Assembly: GCA_964200075.2 (NCBI GenBank)
Contig: CAXNAA020000008.1
Span: forward strand, 1 to 41,069
DNA from: Sphacelaria rigidula
Taxonomy: Eukaryota > Phaeophyceae > Sphacelariales
DNA length: 41,069 bases
Direction: 5' to 3'
How positions within the stretch are numbered: position 1 is the stretch's first letter; each line of letters begins with the position of its first letter. The position numbers were made by a program, and so were the translations under genes. The notes beneath the pieces were generated by a model. That model did no database searches, was not told the origin of the DNA, and saw only the letters and a program-made list of their open reading frames with translations. Shown here piece after piece: positions 22,601-33,589 of this stretch.

Positions 22601-25600
22601 TCAGGTGTTCGAGATAAAAAGTAAGACGGAACCAACTATGTGTTTCGGTATACACAGTGATTCACGCCCTGGTGAATGTGATGGAAATATCGACAAACAC
22701 TCGTTGGCACGTCTCCAACTCGATACCCCAACGCGCCCTCACCAGGATCTTGAGCTTGTCCTTAAAGTACTTCGAGTGCGCTGCCTTACAGGCTTCCTCC
22801 GTCTCGAACGTGGCGAAGCCGAAGCCGCGGTTTTGCGACTTGTTGATGCCGTCCATTGTCAGCTCGAAGTTCACGATACCTTCGACCGTCTCCATGAAAG
22901 CTTTGAGAACGGCTTCCTGTTCACATCGTAAAATAATACGAGGAAAATCAACTACGGAACGGTCTTTGAGATCAAATCAAGCAACAACTCAATCGCGAGA
23001 GTCGTCATGCGGCAACTCTCAGTGGGCAAATGGCATCACAAACGACACTATTTTTTTCCATCTCCATGCATTTTGCCCGGGTTCAAGTTTGCATCTACTC
23101 GTGAGACGTTAGAACAGCATTTTTTTTACCCAACAGTTCGTAAGGTTCCGAGTATTTGGAACATGCTGAACATATCAACCTTGTAAACATACGAAATATG
23201 TACAATCTATTTTCCTCTAGGCTGGGTTCTCGGGGAACAAATCCACTTTCAAATAACGCACACGCGCAGACACTAAAATACCTCAAGACTAACGCAGACC
23301 TGTGTCCGACGTGGAAATACACGGAATCATCAACAAACCATTCGAGACACGGAACACAAACACACGGCATTCTTCTCAGTCAACATGGTCATGCCTCACC
23401 TTGCCCCACGTCTTGTTGAGATTCCCGATGAATAGCGTGTTATTGTTGCTGCTCGGGCGAGCGGACAGCTCCTTCTCGTCGATCTAGTGGCAATGGATGC
23501 CAACACAAACAGGAGCATCGACGAGACATTCGGCACAAAAAGTGAATGACGCAATATCGGATAAATATCCCCAACATTCACGTTTCCTTGCGTTCAAGTC
23601 GTCGCAAAATATCCCGTCACATACATGCTACGCATAAGAAACCGTTTTGAAGAATATCGGGATCATGATGACACTCGACTACAAAGTCCACTCATTTTCC
23701 ATAAGTTTTCACACGCCATGACGGCGGCGTTGTTGCCCTCACTTCGAGTCCTGATACTCCTTTGGGCAAATTATCGTCACAACAATGGACGGTCAATCAA
23801 CTGATACAGTCGACTACTGCTAGTCGACCCTCAGACGTGGACTGTGCACGACACGCAGATTCCTGAGCACAGTGACCCCTCCCTTGAGGTCATGCGGCCG
23901 ATCACCCTCAAAACACCACGAGTGGAAGACGTAACCCGCAAAACATGTACCTTCTTGGAAGACATTTCTTCGACGGCCTTCTTGGCCACGTCGCGGTCGA
24001 GGTAGCGTATCAAAGCGAGCCCCTTGCACTTGGGAGGGTCGTCAGCCGTCCTCATCACTCGCATAGCTCCAACCTGCCGGAATAATGCGAAAAAAGAAGA
24101 GGTCGTGTTCACGCCTCACCATCAACAATTGCGATTGAGTGCTGCTGGCACATATTCGTTCGACACATCCAGGTTGTCTCCTGGCTCGGGGTTCGATATA
24201 AAAAAATCTACGAAGATTCCTTATCGATCGTTGTACAATTCAGCAAGAAGTGGGGCCTCGTCGCATGTTTCATCATTCCGTTTGCTGGCAAATGACTTTG
24301 CGATAGTAGTGCCGAACGGTATTCGATTACGCGACGTTCAGGATTTGATGGTTGTGTCACGAAACCCCAACACAACCTCATGGTCAGTCGCCGCCCGGAA
24401 AGGCACCCGGGCCGTCAGCACAACAGGTTACAAGCAAAACAACAGCGAGATTTTCACACCGAGGAAAAATGATTCAGATTCGAGATTCTTCAGGTTGCCT
24501 ACTTCCTGATAACACGCTGGGAAAAGTGAGAGCTGCCGAAGTTCATCTCGCAAAAAAATCGCGAAGAGAATTTTCGCATGTTTTGCTGCGGGAAAAAAAA
24601 GTCGGAATGAGGAATCCTCGTTTTTACCAGGGGGAAGCGCAGAGAAGATGTTCGGCCACGTAGCCCCCCCCCCTTCCCCCCCACCCTCCTACGCTGTTCC
24701 AGGGAGGGCATTTCTTCATTGATGTCATTATTTTTTTCTTCCGTCAACGTTGTTGCAAGAAATTGGAAAATCAAGACCGTGTCGATTTTTTTTTTACTTC
24801 TTTGCAAGAAATTGATCGGTGGACTTTGCAGGGATTATATATTTGCTTCTGCTACTTGCCCCCTCTGTCCCGATGACCTCAGGTCTCCATTCAAAGAATC
24901 TTCACGGCAGGTGACCGCATCCGGCAACTATGACAATAAACCAAGGGACAGACGGCTGGGTGTCCCTCCTCCCCCCCTCAAAGGAGTCAAATTTCCGTTT
25001 CAAGGTTACTTTTTATATTTCAAAAATTTAACTTTTTGAAAAGTGCATTTTTAGCCCTTCTCCGTCGTTCTTCATCCCCCGAAAAGACGTCTAGGCGGCT
25101 GTTGAGACCTTGAGATAACTTGCTTCACTCGCTGGGAGATTCCAGAGCACCTTTGCGTTTCCCGTTGGTCGCGGTTTCGTTTTGGCCACACTTGCATTTT
25201 CTATAGCAAACGGTCAAGTTACCAAAAAACTGTCACTTTTCCCCCTGTTTTTAGATAACTTGACCTTTCGTTATTAAAAATGCAAGTTCGCAAGGAACGA
25301 AACCGCGCGGTTTCGTTTTGGCCACACTTGCATTTTCTATAACAAACGGTCACGTTACCAAAAAACTGTCACTTTTCCCCCTGTTTTTAGATAACTTGAC
25401 CTTTCGTTATTAAAAATGCAAGTTCGCAAGGAACGAAACCGCGACCTACGGGAAACACGAAGGTGCTCTGGAACCGTCTCAGCGAGTAGAACAAGTCATC
25501 CCAAGGTGTCAACGATCGCCTAGCCCTCTTTTCAGGGGGGAAACGACTGAAAAGGGCCAAAAATGCACTTTTGAACAAGTTTATTTTCGATACAGAAGTA

Positions 25601-28600
25601 GCCTAAGGGCATACGTGTCCAGAGATGTTCCTTACACTGCCCTCCGTTGCAACAATAATTTTTCGCGTAGATGGAAAAAATCCGTATCCTGTTGTACGGA
25701 AGCTGCTCTCAAAAGGGCTTTATTGTAGAAAGCTTGAAACAAACGAAACGACGCACCTAGCTATGCGAACAGGAAAAATAGGGTATTTTACAGCAACTAC
25801 AGTCGATAGGCGTGAGCAGCACCTCTGCGCAAAAGCGCAGTGGACACTGCGAGACAGTGAAGTACACGCGTTCACAGACGGCAGCAGCAGTCGTACGGCA
25901 CATGGAGTAAAGTCACACACGAGCACTGTGCAGCACATCCACGAACGGAATAACGCCGTACAAAAAGTCAAGACGAAAGTATCGGCCAGTGCTTTGTTCA
26001 CTGGCTGAACAGTGGCATGTTCCACAGGGGTGGGCGCACAGTTTCTTCATGTACAAGGCCCGAAACTTCCCTCAAAGGATGATCATCAGTTTCGGAGAAC
26101 TTGTCGGGACAACGTTGATGGTCGAAGTCACCATGGCATTTTTATTCGGATGATGAGGGGCGCGCTCGTTTGTTCGCGGTTTCCCGATCCGAAAAAAATA
26201 TGAATCTCATGAAAACAACGAGACAAATCAGAGGCAAAAAATGTGCACCTGCGACAACGAAGACTAGTGAACGGGACAGCATTTTCAACGCTTACCGGCC
26301 CGAATTCTTCAGCAACAGCCTTCACGTCGTCGTCCGTAGCAGTCTCGGGGATGCCTTCGATGAAAATCTGCATTGAAAGCAACATGATTGAAAAGAATGA
26401 GCAGCGCTTCAGTCACAAGTTCGAGACGGCACTTGGACCCACGAATCACTTGATACTGGGGATAATCGAGACAGGTTCAGTCACGGTCAACGTCAAAAAA
26501 ATCGCAAGACATCAGCCCACGACTGTTACAGAGCTGGAATCACAGTATACACCAAACCTGGTTCGGCACGTCACACGTACCACAACACACAGTAAGCTCT
26601 ACCTCATCACCTCACTACATCTAGCTGAATCCATCTCATGTGTGATACAATGTTTAACGTGGGAAAATTCACGAATGAAATCATGTGTAACTCGCCGTGT
26701 TCGGGGCAGACTAATACAAACTCCCAGAGAACTCGACCGTAGCTTCTCGATAATTTATTCAAAATAGGGGAGACTACTAAACGTGACAGCAGCTTATGCT
26801 ACAAGCGTCTGCTACGTATGAACTCACTTCACGTCCGTTCGGGTCTCCGCTGACTTTGCCCATCTTCCTCGGCGTAGTTGTCGTAGCTCCGTTAGCGGTC
26901 TTGATAGCACAATATTTCGTCACGAGCGGAAACATATGGGGCAACGTGCGACATGCCGCGTAAGCGGTGGTGATGGAAACTTGCAATACGAATACCGTCA
27001 TCACCGGCAAGCCATGGATAGATGCGAACGTCGTTTGGTCAACACCGGCCGGGCAAACAGCCATCCCTTGGAGCACTCTCACACACGAGCAGACAATACA
27101 CTTTGATTGTCGCTCCTGGACCATGCCTCACGCTTCCGGCATGTTGTGTGAGGTCACGACGTTCGAGTCTCACCGATGCTCGTGCTCGGCAAGGACCGTA
27201 ACACGGGGAGATGTTCTTCAGTTGTGAAACAAGCCTCACAACTTACCCTAGACTACTTCTTGAAGTAGGTGTGGCCGATGCCAACATCAGAAGCCCAGAG
27301 CTGGTAGAGCTGCTGAGGCTGTGGTGGTCAAGCATCTCGCGTTTGAACGAAATCGAACCCGTGAGCGTCGACGGGTTCCGACAAGAGCGCATTCGCGTCA
27401 GGTCAAGCAGTTAGCATTTGGTGGATCAACAGTCCTGATGAACCGGTTCGATCAGAACTGCAGCCGATTGATCTCGGAACTGCTCTTTACTGAATTTTGG
27501 AAGGAATGCAAAACCCATCTCGAATTTATAACCCGTAAGAGGACAATACCCTCACCTTCGCTTTCTTGGACGGCGGGCCGTCGTCCCCGCCGGTGCTGTC
27601 GGGCGACTCGGGAGCTTTTTCCGTAGCAGCGGCGCCATTGGCGGACTCGGCAGCCGTCTCCTCGGCCTTGTCCCCAGCGGCCGCCTCCTCGGCCTTATCC
27701 CCACTGGCCGCCTCCTTAGCCTTGTCCTCAGTGGCCGCCTCCTTAGCCTTGTCCCCATTGGCCGCCTCCTCCGCCTTGTCCTCAGTGGCGGTCTCCTCGG
27801 CCTTGTCCTCGGTGGCAGCTTCCTCGGCCTTGTCCTCGATCGCGGCCCCCTCAGCGTCATCCTTGGTGGCGGCCTCCTCAGTCTTCTCCGAAGCATCCGC
27901 ATTTTCTTTGCCGGCCTCGACAGCATCCTTGTCTTCGGTCTCAGTAGCGGGCTCTTCGGCCGGCGCAGTCTGTGCACGGTGTATTCAGGGGGTGGCAGGG
28001 GCGAGGGGGGAGAGGGCAGGTCACCGAAGCTGATGCAATCGTCGATGATGGTGGACGGCATACTTCGAAGCACGTGTTGTGCACAGTCAGCATAGGCGGG
28101 AATTCGGCAGTGCTGGAGCAGCGACGCAACGTTGGCTTTGGAGACCAGGGAAGCTGCAGAATCAGCATCAGACCATCACTTTTCAACCCAGACTTGGTCA
28201 CATCACACGATCGTGTAGTTTTCATCACTCAATAAGTCGCCGTTTCCTCGCAAGGGGCGTACTGTTCTCCACCATGTTTTCATGTTTCCTACAAATAACC
28301 GGAGAAGTAGAGGAGGAGAAAGCGAACCCCGCCCCTCATTTCCTCGCAAGGGGCGTACTGTTCTCCACCATGTTTTCATGTTTCCTACAAATAACCGGAG
28401 AAGTAGAGGAGGAGAAAGCGAACCCCGCCCCTCATATAAAATACAGCACAACAGTTCCTCAATCGTGCCCTATTTTCGACGCCGACTCAACGAGGGTGGT
28501 GGAAAACGAAACAGTACACAGCAGGAGTCAACGCCGAGATACACACCTCAGCCTCAGCAGGAGCTTCGGCGTTAGCGTCCTCATCCATGGCAGCCGTTTC

Positions 28601-31600
28601 CTCCGCATTTGCCGCCTCCGTCTCTTCCTGCCCGGCATTATTACGATGAGTCAAGCAAGAGGCGAAAAAGTGTACGGGAGTGAGGTCACGGCACTGTCGG
28701 CGGACTGTCAAGATTCGACATCAACCGGGACGTCAAGGCACTCGAGTGCCTCACCTGACGAGCGGCACAGGATATGTGTCGCGCATGAATGGGACGACGC
28801 CCCATTTCCGAATTGTGGACGGAAAGCGTGGAGAGGGGGCAGGACTCAACTCGAATGACCAAGCTGTTGGGCATACTCGTCTTACCCCTTGTTACAACCT
28901 CGGTCCAGTTATAAAAAAAGCCTCACCTTCCACGGATGGAGGTACTCAAAGTGAATTTAAATATTCCGGGGCGAAGCCTGATCATGCCGGAGCGTTTTAC
29001 CCAGGGGAACAACCATAGCATAGGTCATGTCCTGGAGGAACTGAGCCAGCATAGAGCTGCGGTTTCCTTGATAGTTCAAGCTGTCTGTCTCGAAGCGGGG
29101 TGATGTGCGGGCCAATGAAAACTGCTTATAGGCTCAAATTCCACTCGTTTTCCTCATCTGATTCAAGAAAGGTCGCCGCATTTTGGTGTGTTTCCAATAC
29201 TCTGATCGAAAAAATCTTTTACTCATAATTTTTGCCCTCATCTGTGGGCTAGTGCCGTTAAAAGAATATCATCTTGTTTTTAATCCTTGTTTCGAAGTTT
29301 CATTCGTAGTTTGCCATTACAGTAGTCGAGGGAATCACACCAATATTTTGTCTTGGACTACGCGAGCGTGCTTGGACGGTACCTGTTCGGCCTCCGCCTC
29401 GTTCTCGGTCATATGTTCCACCAAGCGCTTAGCGAGGACCGCCTATTCACCCATGAAACGCAACAAAAAATAACGCAGCGAAGCAAGAGGGATTGAATGG
29501 GGATATCATGTGTAGGTGCTGGTGTGAAAATTGGAGTCTCGATGGTGCCCTAGGGAGGGGCGGAAAACTGAGTTGAAGCAGTTGGGGCTGCGCGTACGTG
29601 GGTTGCAACGCTGTGAACAACGCTTTCGAGACTGATTCGTACCGTACGAATCGCACTAAAATCGAGTAATTTCCTAACGAAAAAGATTATTTGGTCCCAC
29701 CCGTGAACACTTTTGAAATCCAACCGACGGGCCGACAAAATAATGATATTCGAAAAAATTAGAGGCTGACATATCACGGCTGGTTCCTCTCACCAAGTCC
29801 ACGACATCCCAGACGGAAGTGATAGAATAGGACGAGAAAAAAAAAAAACGCCCACAGCGGGTCAAAAACGTCGCTAGGCTAATTTTGCGCTACTCCACGT
29901 TCCTGGGATGCGCGTGCCCCACGTGGGACACTGAAATCAGAGCCTCAGGATTGATTCGTACGACACGAATCACTCACACTGAAGACCAGGTGATTATTGG
30001 ACGAACCATACATGTCCAACCCTAGGAAAGTCCATCACTCCGCGAGAGTCATGGCTATTATCTCATCACCTCTTGATAGACATTTACACATTTGCAACTG
30101 TCATACATATGATGATTCGTCTGGGAATTGCTTGGTTCTAGTATATTTTATTCAAATCGTGCGAATCAATCCCTAGGTCCAAGTTGAAACCCAGGTACAC
30201 AGAGCACAGACACATGCAATAGCGCAAAAGTTGCGTGGATACCCCTTGGACCAGCGGTCGACTTTTTTCTCCTTTTTTGGCAGTCATGCCGAGGAAATCG
30301 TGGATTTGGTGATTCGTAGTAATGATGATTCGTCCTAACCGTGCACATTTGATGTTGCTAATATATACCGAGGGGTCCAATGGCGAGTTTAGATCAGGTG
30401 CAAAAAATCGAATGGACGACCAACGCTGTGATCACGTCGTCAGATAGCAGTGCATGCGGATCGACCCTCCGACAGTCCGGCCCACCATGGCATGAGGATG
30501 ACACACGGCATGAGGACAACACACGGCATGATCATGGGACTTCCTCCTCACTGTACCCCTACGGTCAATTTCCAACAAGTCTTCACCACGCTCCTCTACT
30601 TGAAGGGTTCGTTTTGACCGAGAGGTGCGGGAGAGAGGGGGGTGCACTCATGATCATGGCTGCCGTTGTCATCACGCCCTTGACCTGGTGCGGGAGAGTG
30701 GGGATATTAATTTTTCCGCCACCCGCGCGCTGCATCAATGTGTGTATTCCTCGACTCCACTACTGTAGTGCCGACACCATGTCAGACATTCCGTTAGATC
30801 AGGTCACGGACCGCTGACTAGAGTGTGATCTGTATCGCCATGAAAATGAAGAGGTGTGTATCACGTGGCATCACACAAGTTCTTGTTACCGTCTGCGCAG
30901 TACTCCGAACGGAACATCTAATGCGGACTCCTCCCGTGGTCAGAGGCCCACTACCTCAAAACAAGGCGCGAACAAGTAGATATTTCAAGAGCCAGTAGAC
31001 TTGGCACTCCGCTGCAGCCGCACTCGTCATTGCGCTGACTGTATCTCCAATCTACTTAAGATACGCGTGGACACGCGGCGCGACCGAACCAGGGTCTCGT
31101 GTTCGGCGTGCATTGTACAAGCTTGAACCAACTAACGACAGCTGATGAAACATGATGATGAGCAGGCACAAAGAGGCATTGAATCCCCCAATGCACCCAG
31201 CACAAATAAAGGCGGCAGTCAACGACGCCAGTTCTCCGACGGTTCCTTTACTGTACGGCAAATGACGAGTATGCTGGCGGGCATACGAAGACGACGGACA
31301 GACTCGCGTAGAGATCGTCAAAACATTCCCAACAATCAACGGCTACAATTTTGGTGGCGGGCGGAAAACTGGGATGGTGGGAGTAAAAACAACAACAGCA
31401 CCGACAGATAGTACACATGGACCCCTCGGACGGTGTTCGACGATGGTTTTCAAAATCCCGTTCAGTCCATGTATGAGAAGTAAGAATACCTTCATTACTA
31501 CAGTCAGTACAAGAGTACAGGGCAGTACGGAGTACTGACTGAAATCACATTTTTACTCGAAACTTTGCGGGACCATAACGCAACCCCAACTCGTGTCTTC

Positions 31601-32011
31601 AGGTACACACAAACTGAAGACGACTCGACGACGGTGGTTGGGTCCAAAGCACGGCGACAATTGATTTGCACCTCACTATTCGATCATCACTTCGGGAGGC
31701 TTGTGCTGGATGATCTACACCTCCAGCTTACGGCGCAGTCCGGTAACTCGAAAGCAAATGTACGTCACCTGAGCAACACTGCGTGCGACAACACAACAAA
31801 TAGAGGCGCCTGCACAGAGCAAAAATTCACGAGGCTCCACCAACGCCGCCACCCCCCCGACGCCATCCCGTATCCCCACACAACCCACAAAAACATGGTA
31901 CACATATGAATGCACCTTGACTCCTTCCTTGGAGAGGCCCCGGGCAGCGAGTTCCTCCTTCAGGCGGGCCACGGTAAGTCCGCTAACCTCATCGACGCTC
32001 GCAACCACCAT
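19477..32011 (-). CDS. SAP + three-RRM + RGG protein, hnRNP R/Q (SYNCRIP)-like, 16 exons
   Basis: This is a spliced gene encoding about 701 residues. Exons, 5' to 3' on the minus strand: 32011-31916, 29442-29383, 28627-28547, 27969-27556, 26899-26828, 26367-26296, 24073-23951, 23483-23400, 22916-22743, 22537-22394, 22119-21998, 21739-21697, 21257-20992, 20624-20556, 20221-20147 and 19687-19477 (stop TAG). All introns are GT-AG and all phases agree; the total is 2106 nt. Order: SAP (residues 12-43), acidic region (about 44-217), RRM1 (242-305), RRM2 (322-402), RRM3 (413-490), RGG region (496-632), Gln/Tyr-rich tail (633-701). The spacing of the RRMs, the IDWAE motif after RRM2 and the basic stretch after RRM3 match the hnRNP R/Q family, nuclear pre-mRNA/mRNA binding proteins of about 620-630 residues in animals. 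An N-terminal SAP domain is not part of the animal proteins. Exon 5 is the least certain exon, and the exon 13 acceptor lacks a pyrimidine tract. UTRs were not defined. Function is inferred from the family. Confidence 0.87.
20147..21257 (-). CDS. Exons 13-15: RGG / Gly-Tyr-Asn-rich RNA-binding region
   Basis: Exon 13 (21257-20992) encodes many RGG and GYNQGG motifs. Exons 14 (20624-20556, 69 nt) and 15 (20221-20147, 75 nt) are short cassettes. Each runs to a similar end: NGGRGG, a residue, Tyr, Val/Met, Ala, then GGGG. Exon 13 also ends PYMSGGGG. RGG boxes bind RNA, including G-quadruplexes, and are targets of arginine methyltransferases. The exon 13 acceptor (CGGAAAG) lacks a pyrimidine tract and was chosen because it is the only AG giving the right phase. 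The other junctions are strong. Confidence 0.86.
21697..22119 (-). CDS. Exons 11-12: RRM3 second half and basic linker
   Basis: Exon 11 (22119-21998) follows a TTGTTGACAG acceptor and has RNP1 NDFAIVNY (453-460) and helix AKKCIAEM. It ends inside a Lys codon (phase 2, donor AA|GTAAGT). Exon 12 (21739-21697) is only 43 nt. It finishes the RRM with DLEITMA and adds a basic run RAKRKRD before a GTGAGT donor. The final strand plus Lys/Arg run matches the end of RRM3 in hnRNP R/Q, where a similar position reads IEIVFAKPP followed by basic residues. Confidence 0.9.
22394..23483 (-). CDS. Exons 8-10: RRM2 and start of RRM3
   Basis: Exon 8 (23483-23400) carries RARP-type linker residues SARPSSNNN and RNP2 LFIGNL (323-328). 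Exon 9 (22916-22743) has the helix ending METVEGIV and a canonical RNP1 RGFGFATF (364-371). Exon 10 (22537-22394) supplies IDWAE, the hnRNP R/Q signature after RRM2 (VEWADP in animals), and the first half of RRM3 with RNP2 VYVLNV (414-419). All junctions are phase 0 with good GT-AG sites. This is the most diagnostic part of the protein for its family. Confidence 0.93.
23951..26367 (-). CDS. Exons 6-7: RRM1
   Basis: Exon 6 (26367-26296) follows a TTTCAATGCAG acceptor and begins with RNP2 IFIEGI (residues 242-247). Exon 7 (24073-23951) carries RNP1 KGLALIRY (282-289) and the last helix AKKAVEEM. The RNP1 aromatic positions are weak (Leu and Ile where Phe/Tyr is usual), as is common for the first RRM of hnRNP R/Q. 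Both junctions are phase 0 (GCCG|GTAAGC donor, CCGGCAG acceptor). The 2222-bp intron between the exons contains a large foldback element. Confidence 0.9.
25030..25581. mobile_element. Nested foldback element in intron 6 of the hnRNP-like gene
   Basis: Outer arms of about 140 bp (from AAAAGTGCATTTTTAGCCC on the left, inverted on the right) enclose two tandem 136-bp units starting at 25171 and 25307. Each unit is itself palindromic: GCGGTTTCGTTTTGGCC at one end, GGAACGAAACCGC at the other. The two units are nearly identical, while the outer arms differ by scattered changes. Confidence 0.8.
26828..26899 (-). CDS. Exon 5 (tentative): linker before RRM1
   Basis: This is a 24-codon open segment between acceptor TGCTATCAAG and a strong donor GAA|GTGAGT, in phase 0 on both sides. 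It would place a Thr/Gly/Lys-rich linker ending in GDPNGRE just before the first RRM strand IFIEGI. It has no domain to confirm it. Skipping it would keep the frame, so exon 4 could also splice straight to exon 6. It is chosen mainly for the donor and the matching phase. Confidence 0.55.
27556..28627 (-). CDS. Exons 3-4: acidic Ala/Glu/Lys region with 9-residue repeats and NLS-like end
   Basis: Exon 3 (28627-28547, 27 codons) and exon 4 (27969-27556, 138 codons) encode a low-complexity acidic region, residues 53-217. Exon 4 holds seven consecutive 9-residue units of the form xEDKAEEAA (residues 123-185, DNA 27840-27652, 27-bp period). It ends with PPSKKAK, a basic cluster that could act as a nuclear localisation signal. 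The acidic N-terminal part of animal hnRNP R/Q has a similar position before RRM1, but this one is longer and repetitive. Flanking junctions (GGGCAG acceptor, GTGTGT donor; GCACAG acceptor, GTGAGG donor) are all phase 0. Confidence 0.88.
28243..28434. repeat. Perfect 2 x 96-bp tandem duplication in intron 3
   Basis: The unit beginning TTTCCTCGCAAGGGGCGTAC and ending CCCCGCCCCTCA occurs twice back to back (28243-28338 and 28339-28434) with no difference that I can see. Lack of divergence points to a recent event or an assembly duplication. Confidence 0.85.
29383..32011 (-). CDS. Exons 1-2: start codon and SAP domain of the hnRNP-like gene
   Basis: Exon 1 (32011-31916, 32 codons) starts at an ATG in AAAATGG context and ends after KEGVK at a GTGCAT donor. 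Exon 2 (29442-29383, 20 codons) opens after an AATAG acceptor with AVLAKRLVEHM. Joined in phase 0, residues 12-43 give the SAP helix-turn-helix pattern: LTVxxLKxEL, then RGLxxxGVK, then a Leu-rich second helix. SAP domains bind DNA, often scaffold/matrix-attachment regions, and also occur in mRNA export factors. The 2473-bp intron between them carries several copies of a 265-bp repeat family. Confidence 0.88.
29590..30025 (-). repeat. Two partial copies of element family 3
   Basis: About 29590-29690 and 29880-30025 each match the end region of family 3, with GATTCGTAC...GTACGAATC or GATTCGTACGACACGAATC palindromes and the following CACTAAAAnCnAGTAAT or equivalent. Both lie in intron 1 of the hnRNP-like gene. 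The cores are missing or eroded. Confidence 0.5.
30085..30350 (+). mobile_element. 265-bp element family 3, copy 2 (in intron 1 of the hnRNP-like gene)
   Basis: Same orientation as the 9004 copy, with GATGATTCGTC near the start, GCGTGGATACCCCTTGGACC in the core and CGTCCTAACCGTGCACA at the end. It lies within the 2473-bp intron 1. Confidence 0.68.
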
Positions 32012-32823
32012 TTTTGCTTGTTTTTTCGAATTCTAGCCTGCGCCGGCTTGAAAATGGCTGGCTCTGTGTTATTCCGAAGAGAATCACAGGAGAAGCAAGT
32101 CACAAGTGCTTTCCCCGTGAATTAAGCTGAACCCTTGTTTCCTGTTACAGGCGGAGATTGTTCAAGTAATATATCACGGAGGAGGGTACTGCGATGTCTT
32201 TACGAGTTGTAAGGGTCGCCCGTGACGTCTATGTGAGGAGGTGTGGGCGCTCACCCCGGAAAATAAAAATAAGAAGAGTTCCACTGAGGCGTTCTCACAA
32301 AATTAATATATCACGATAGGGTATATCTTGGTCTTGGTCTTCGCCTGTATAGGGTACAAGTGCAGCGAACAGCAGATCTTGACTCGATACTCCATCAGGT
32401 GTTTTTGTTGATGGAAATCTGCGCAGACAAGAGTACAGGACAGTCCCTGCAGGTCGAATTTTATTCGCGCGGCTTGCCCAACGCCTGTATCTGCGAAGCG
32501 CATGTGCTACTGATCGAGTCGCAGCATCTGCCAGAAATACGGCAGAATAGGTTTCAATTTTCGCCGCGTCCCTGCCTGTATGTATAGAGTGTTGATTTGA
32601 TCTAGAACAACAGCAGCACCATTATGGCTCTTCTTGGCATGATGATGGATGTATATAAAATCATTGTCTCCTCACGTCCGGGAACGTTGTCGTGAACTGG
32701 GTGAATAAGCTTCAAGAGTTGACTTTGGCTGAGTTATTTCGAAGAATACCTGCCAACATCGTTCGAGAAAATTGCCTACGCTGATATACATCATACAACC
32801 GGTTCTTCTGTGTGCGTGTGCGT

Positions 32824-32905
32824 TATCGTCCCATCTATTCTGGACGCCGGTCTACACCTTTCGGTATATGTGGGCGCACCAGCCGGGGTCACACAGGTCG
32901 AAGGT
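32824..32905 (+). repeat. Coding-like repeat fragment (family 6)
   Basis: Plus strand, peptide FWTPVYTFRYMWAHQPGS. It lies about 700 bases from a second copy and next to the decayed tRNA-like sequence. Confidence 0.45.
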
Positions 32906-33055
32906 CATCACAGGAGCTTTTTCTGTTTCATGTTTTGTAAGTGCCCCCTCCCTTATGCGGTGCTTGCCTTTTAATGTTTTCATCTCGGAAGGGGTCCAGG
33001 AGTCTCTTTCCCTCGTCGACAGTTATGTCGAATTTTGTCTACCCACGACATAGTC

Positions 33056-33131
33056 GCTCTCCACTCGGAGATTTGAACCCACGACCCAATCGTCAGAAGG
33101 TTTCGAGGTTACCAACTGAGCTACCGGGGCG
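33056..33131 (-). repeat. Decayed tRNA-like sequence (SINE head)
   Basis: On the minus strand an acceptor-like GCCCCGG is followed by a perfect A-box-type TAGCTCAGTTGGTA and, about 35 bases later, a B-box-type GGTTCAAATCT. The acceptor 3' strand does not pair with the 5' strand and the T stem has mismatches, so this is not an intact tRNA. The spacing of the two boxes fits the Pol III head of a tRNA-derived SINE or a tRNA pseudogene. Confidence 0.5.
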
Positions 33132-33156
33132 TCTTCTGCACCACGAAAAAACGTTG

Positions 33157-33421
33157 AAAATGTTCACGGTTGGGACAAATCATCACGACACAAAATCAGC
33201 AAATTCATGATTTCTTCGGCCTGTTTGCCCAAAAGGAAGAAAAGGTTGATCGCTGGTCCAAGGGGTATCCACACAACTTTTGCGCCATTCCACGTGTCTG
33301 GGCTGGGTGTATCTGGCTTGTAACGCTGACATAAAGCCTAGGGATTGATTCGTCACAAGTCAACTCACGACACTAAAACCAAGTAATATTGAGACGAATC
33401 ATTGTTTGTCCGACCCTTGAA
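33157..33421 (-). mobile_element. 265-bp element family 3, copy 3
   Basis: Inverted relative to the other two. It begins TGTTCACGGTTGGGACAAAT, has the core TCCAAGGGGTATCCACAC and ends TTTGTCCGACCCTTG. It abuts the decayed tRNA-like sequence, so this spot has collected several insertions. Confidence 0.68.
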
Positions 33422-33589
33422 TTCTTTCCTCAACAGATACAGGTACGGATGTGCTCGTACAAACGAAGTTTTCTTCAGAATCAAATCGCCTCGGCGACTT
33501 CACAACTTTTCTAGTCAACGCTAAAATAAAGGTGGGATTGTACAAATCCTACAACCTACTGCACCTTCGCGAGAATGTGTTGCGTCTTA

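Noticed and set aside
30380-30817. 145-codon plus-strand frame inside intron 1 of the hnRNP-like gene
   Set aside because: It includes a short tandem repeat (CACACGGCATGA-type) and no domain; intronic and antisense.
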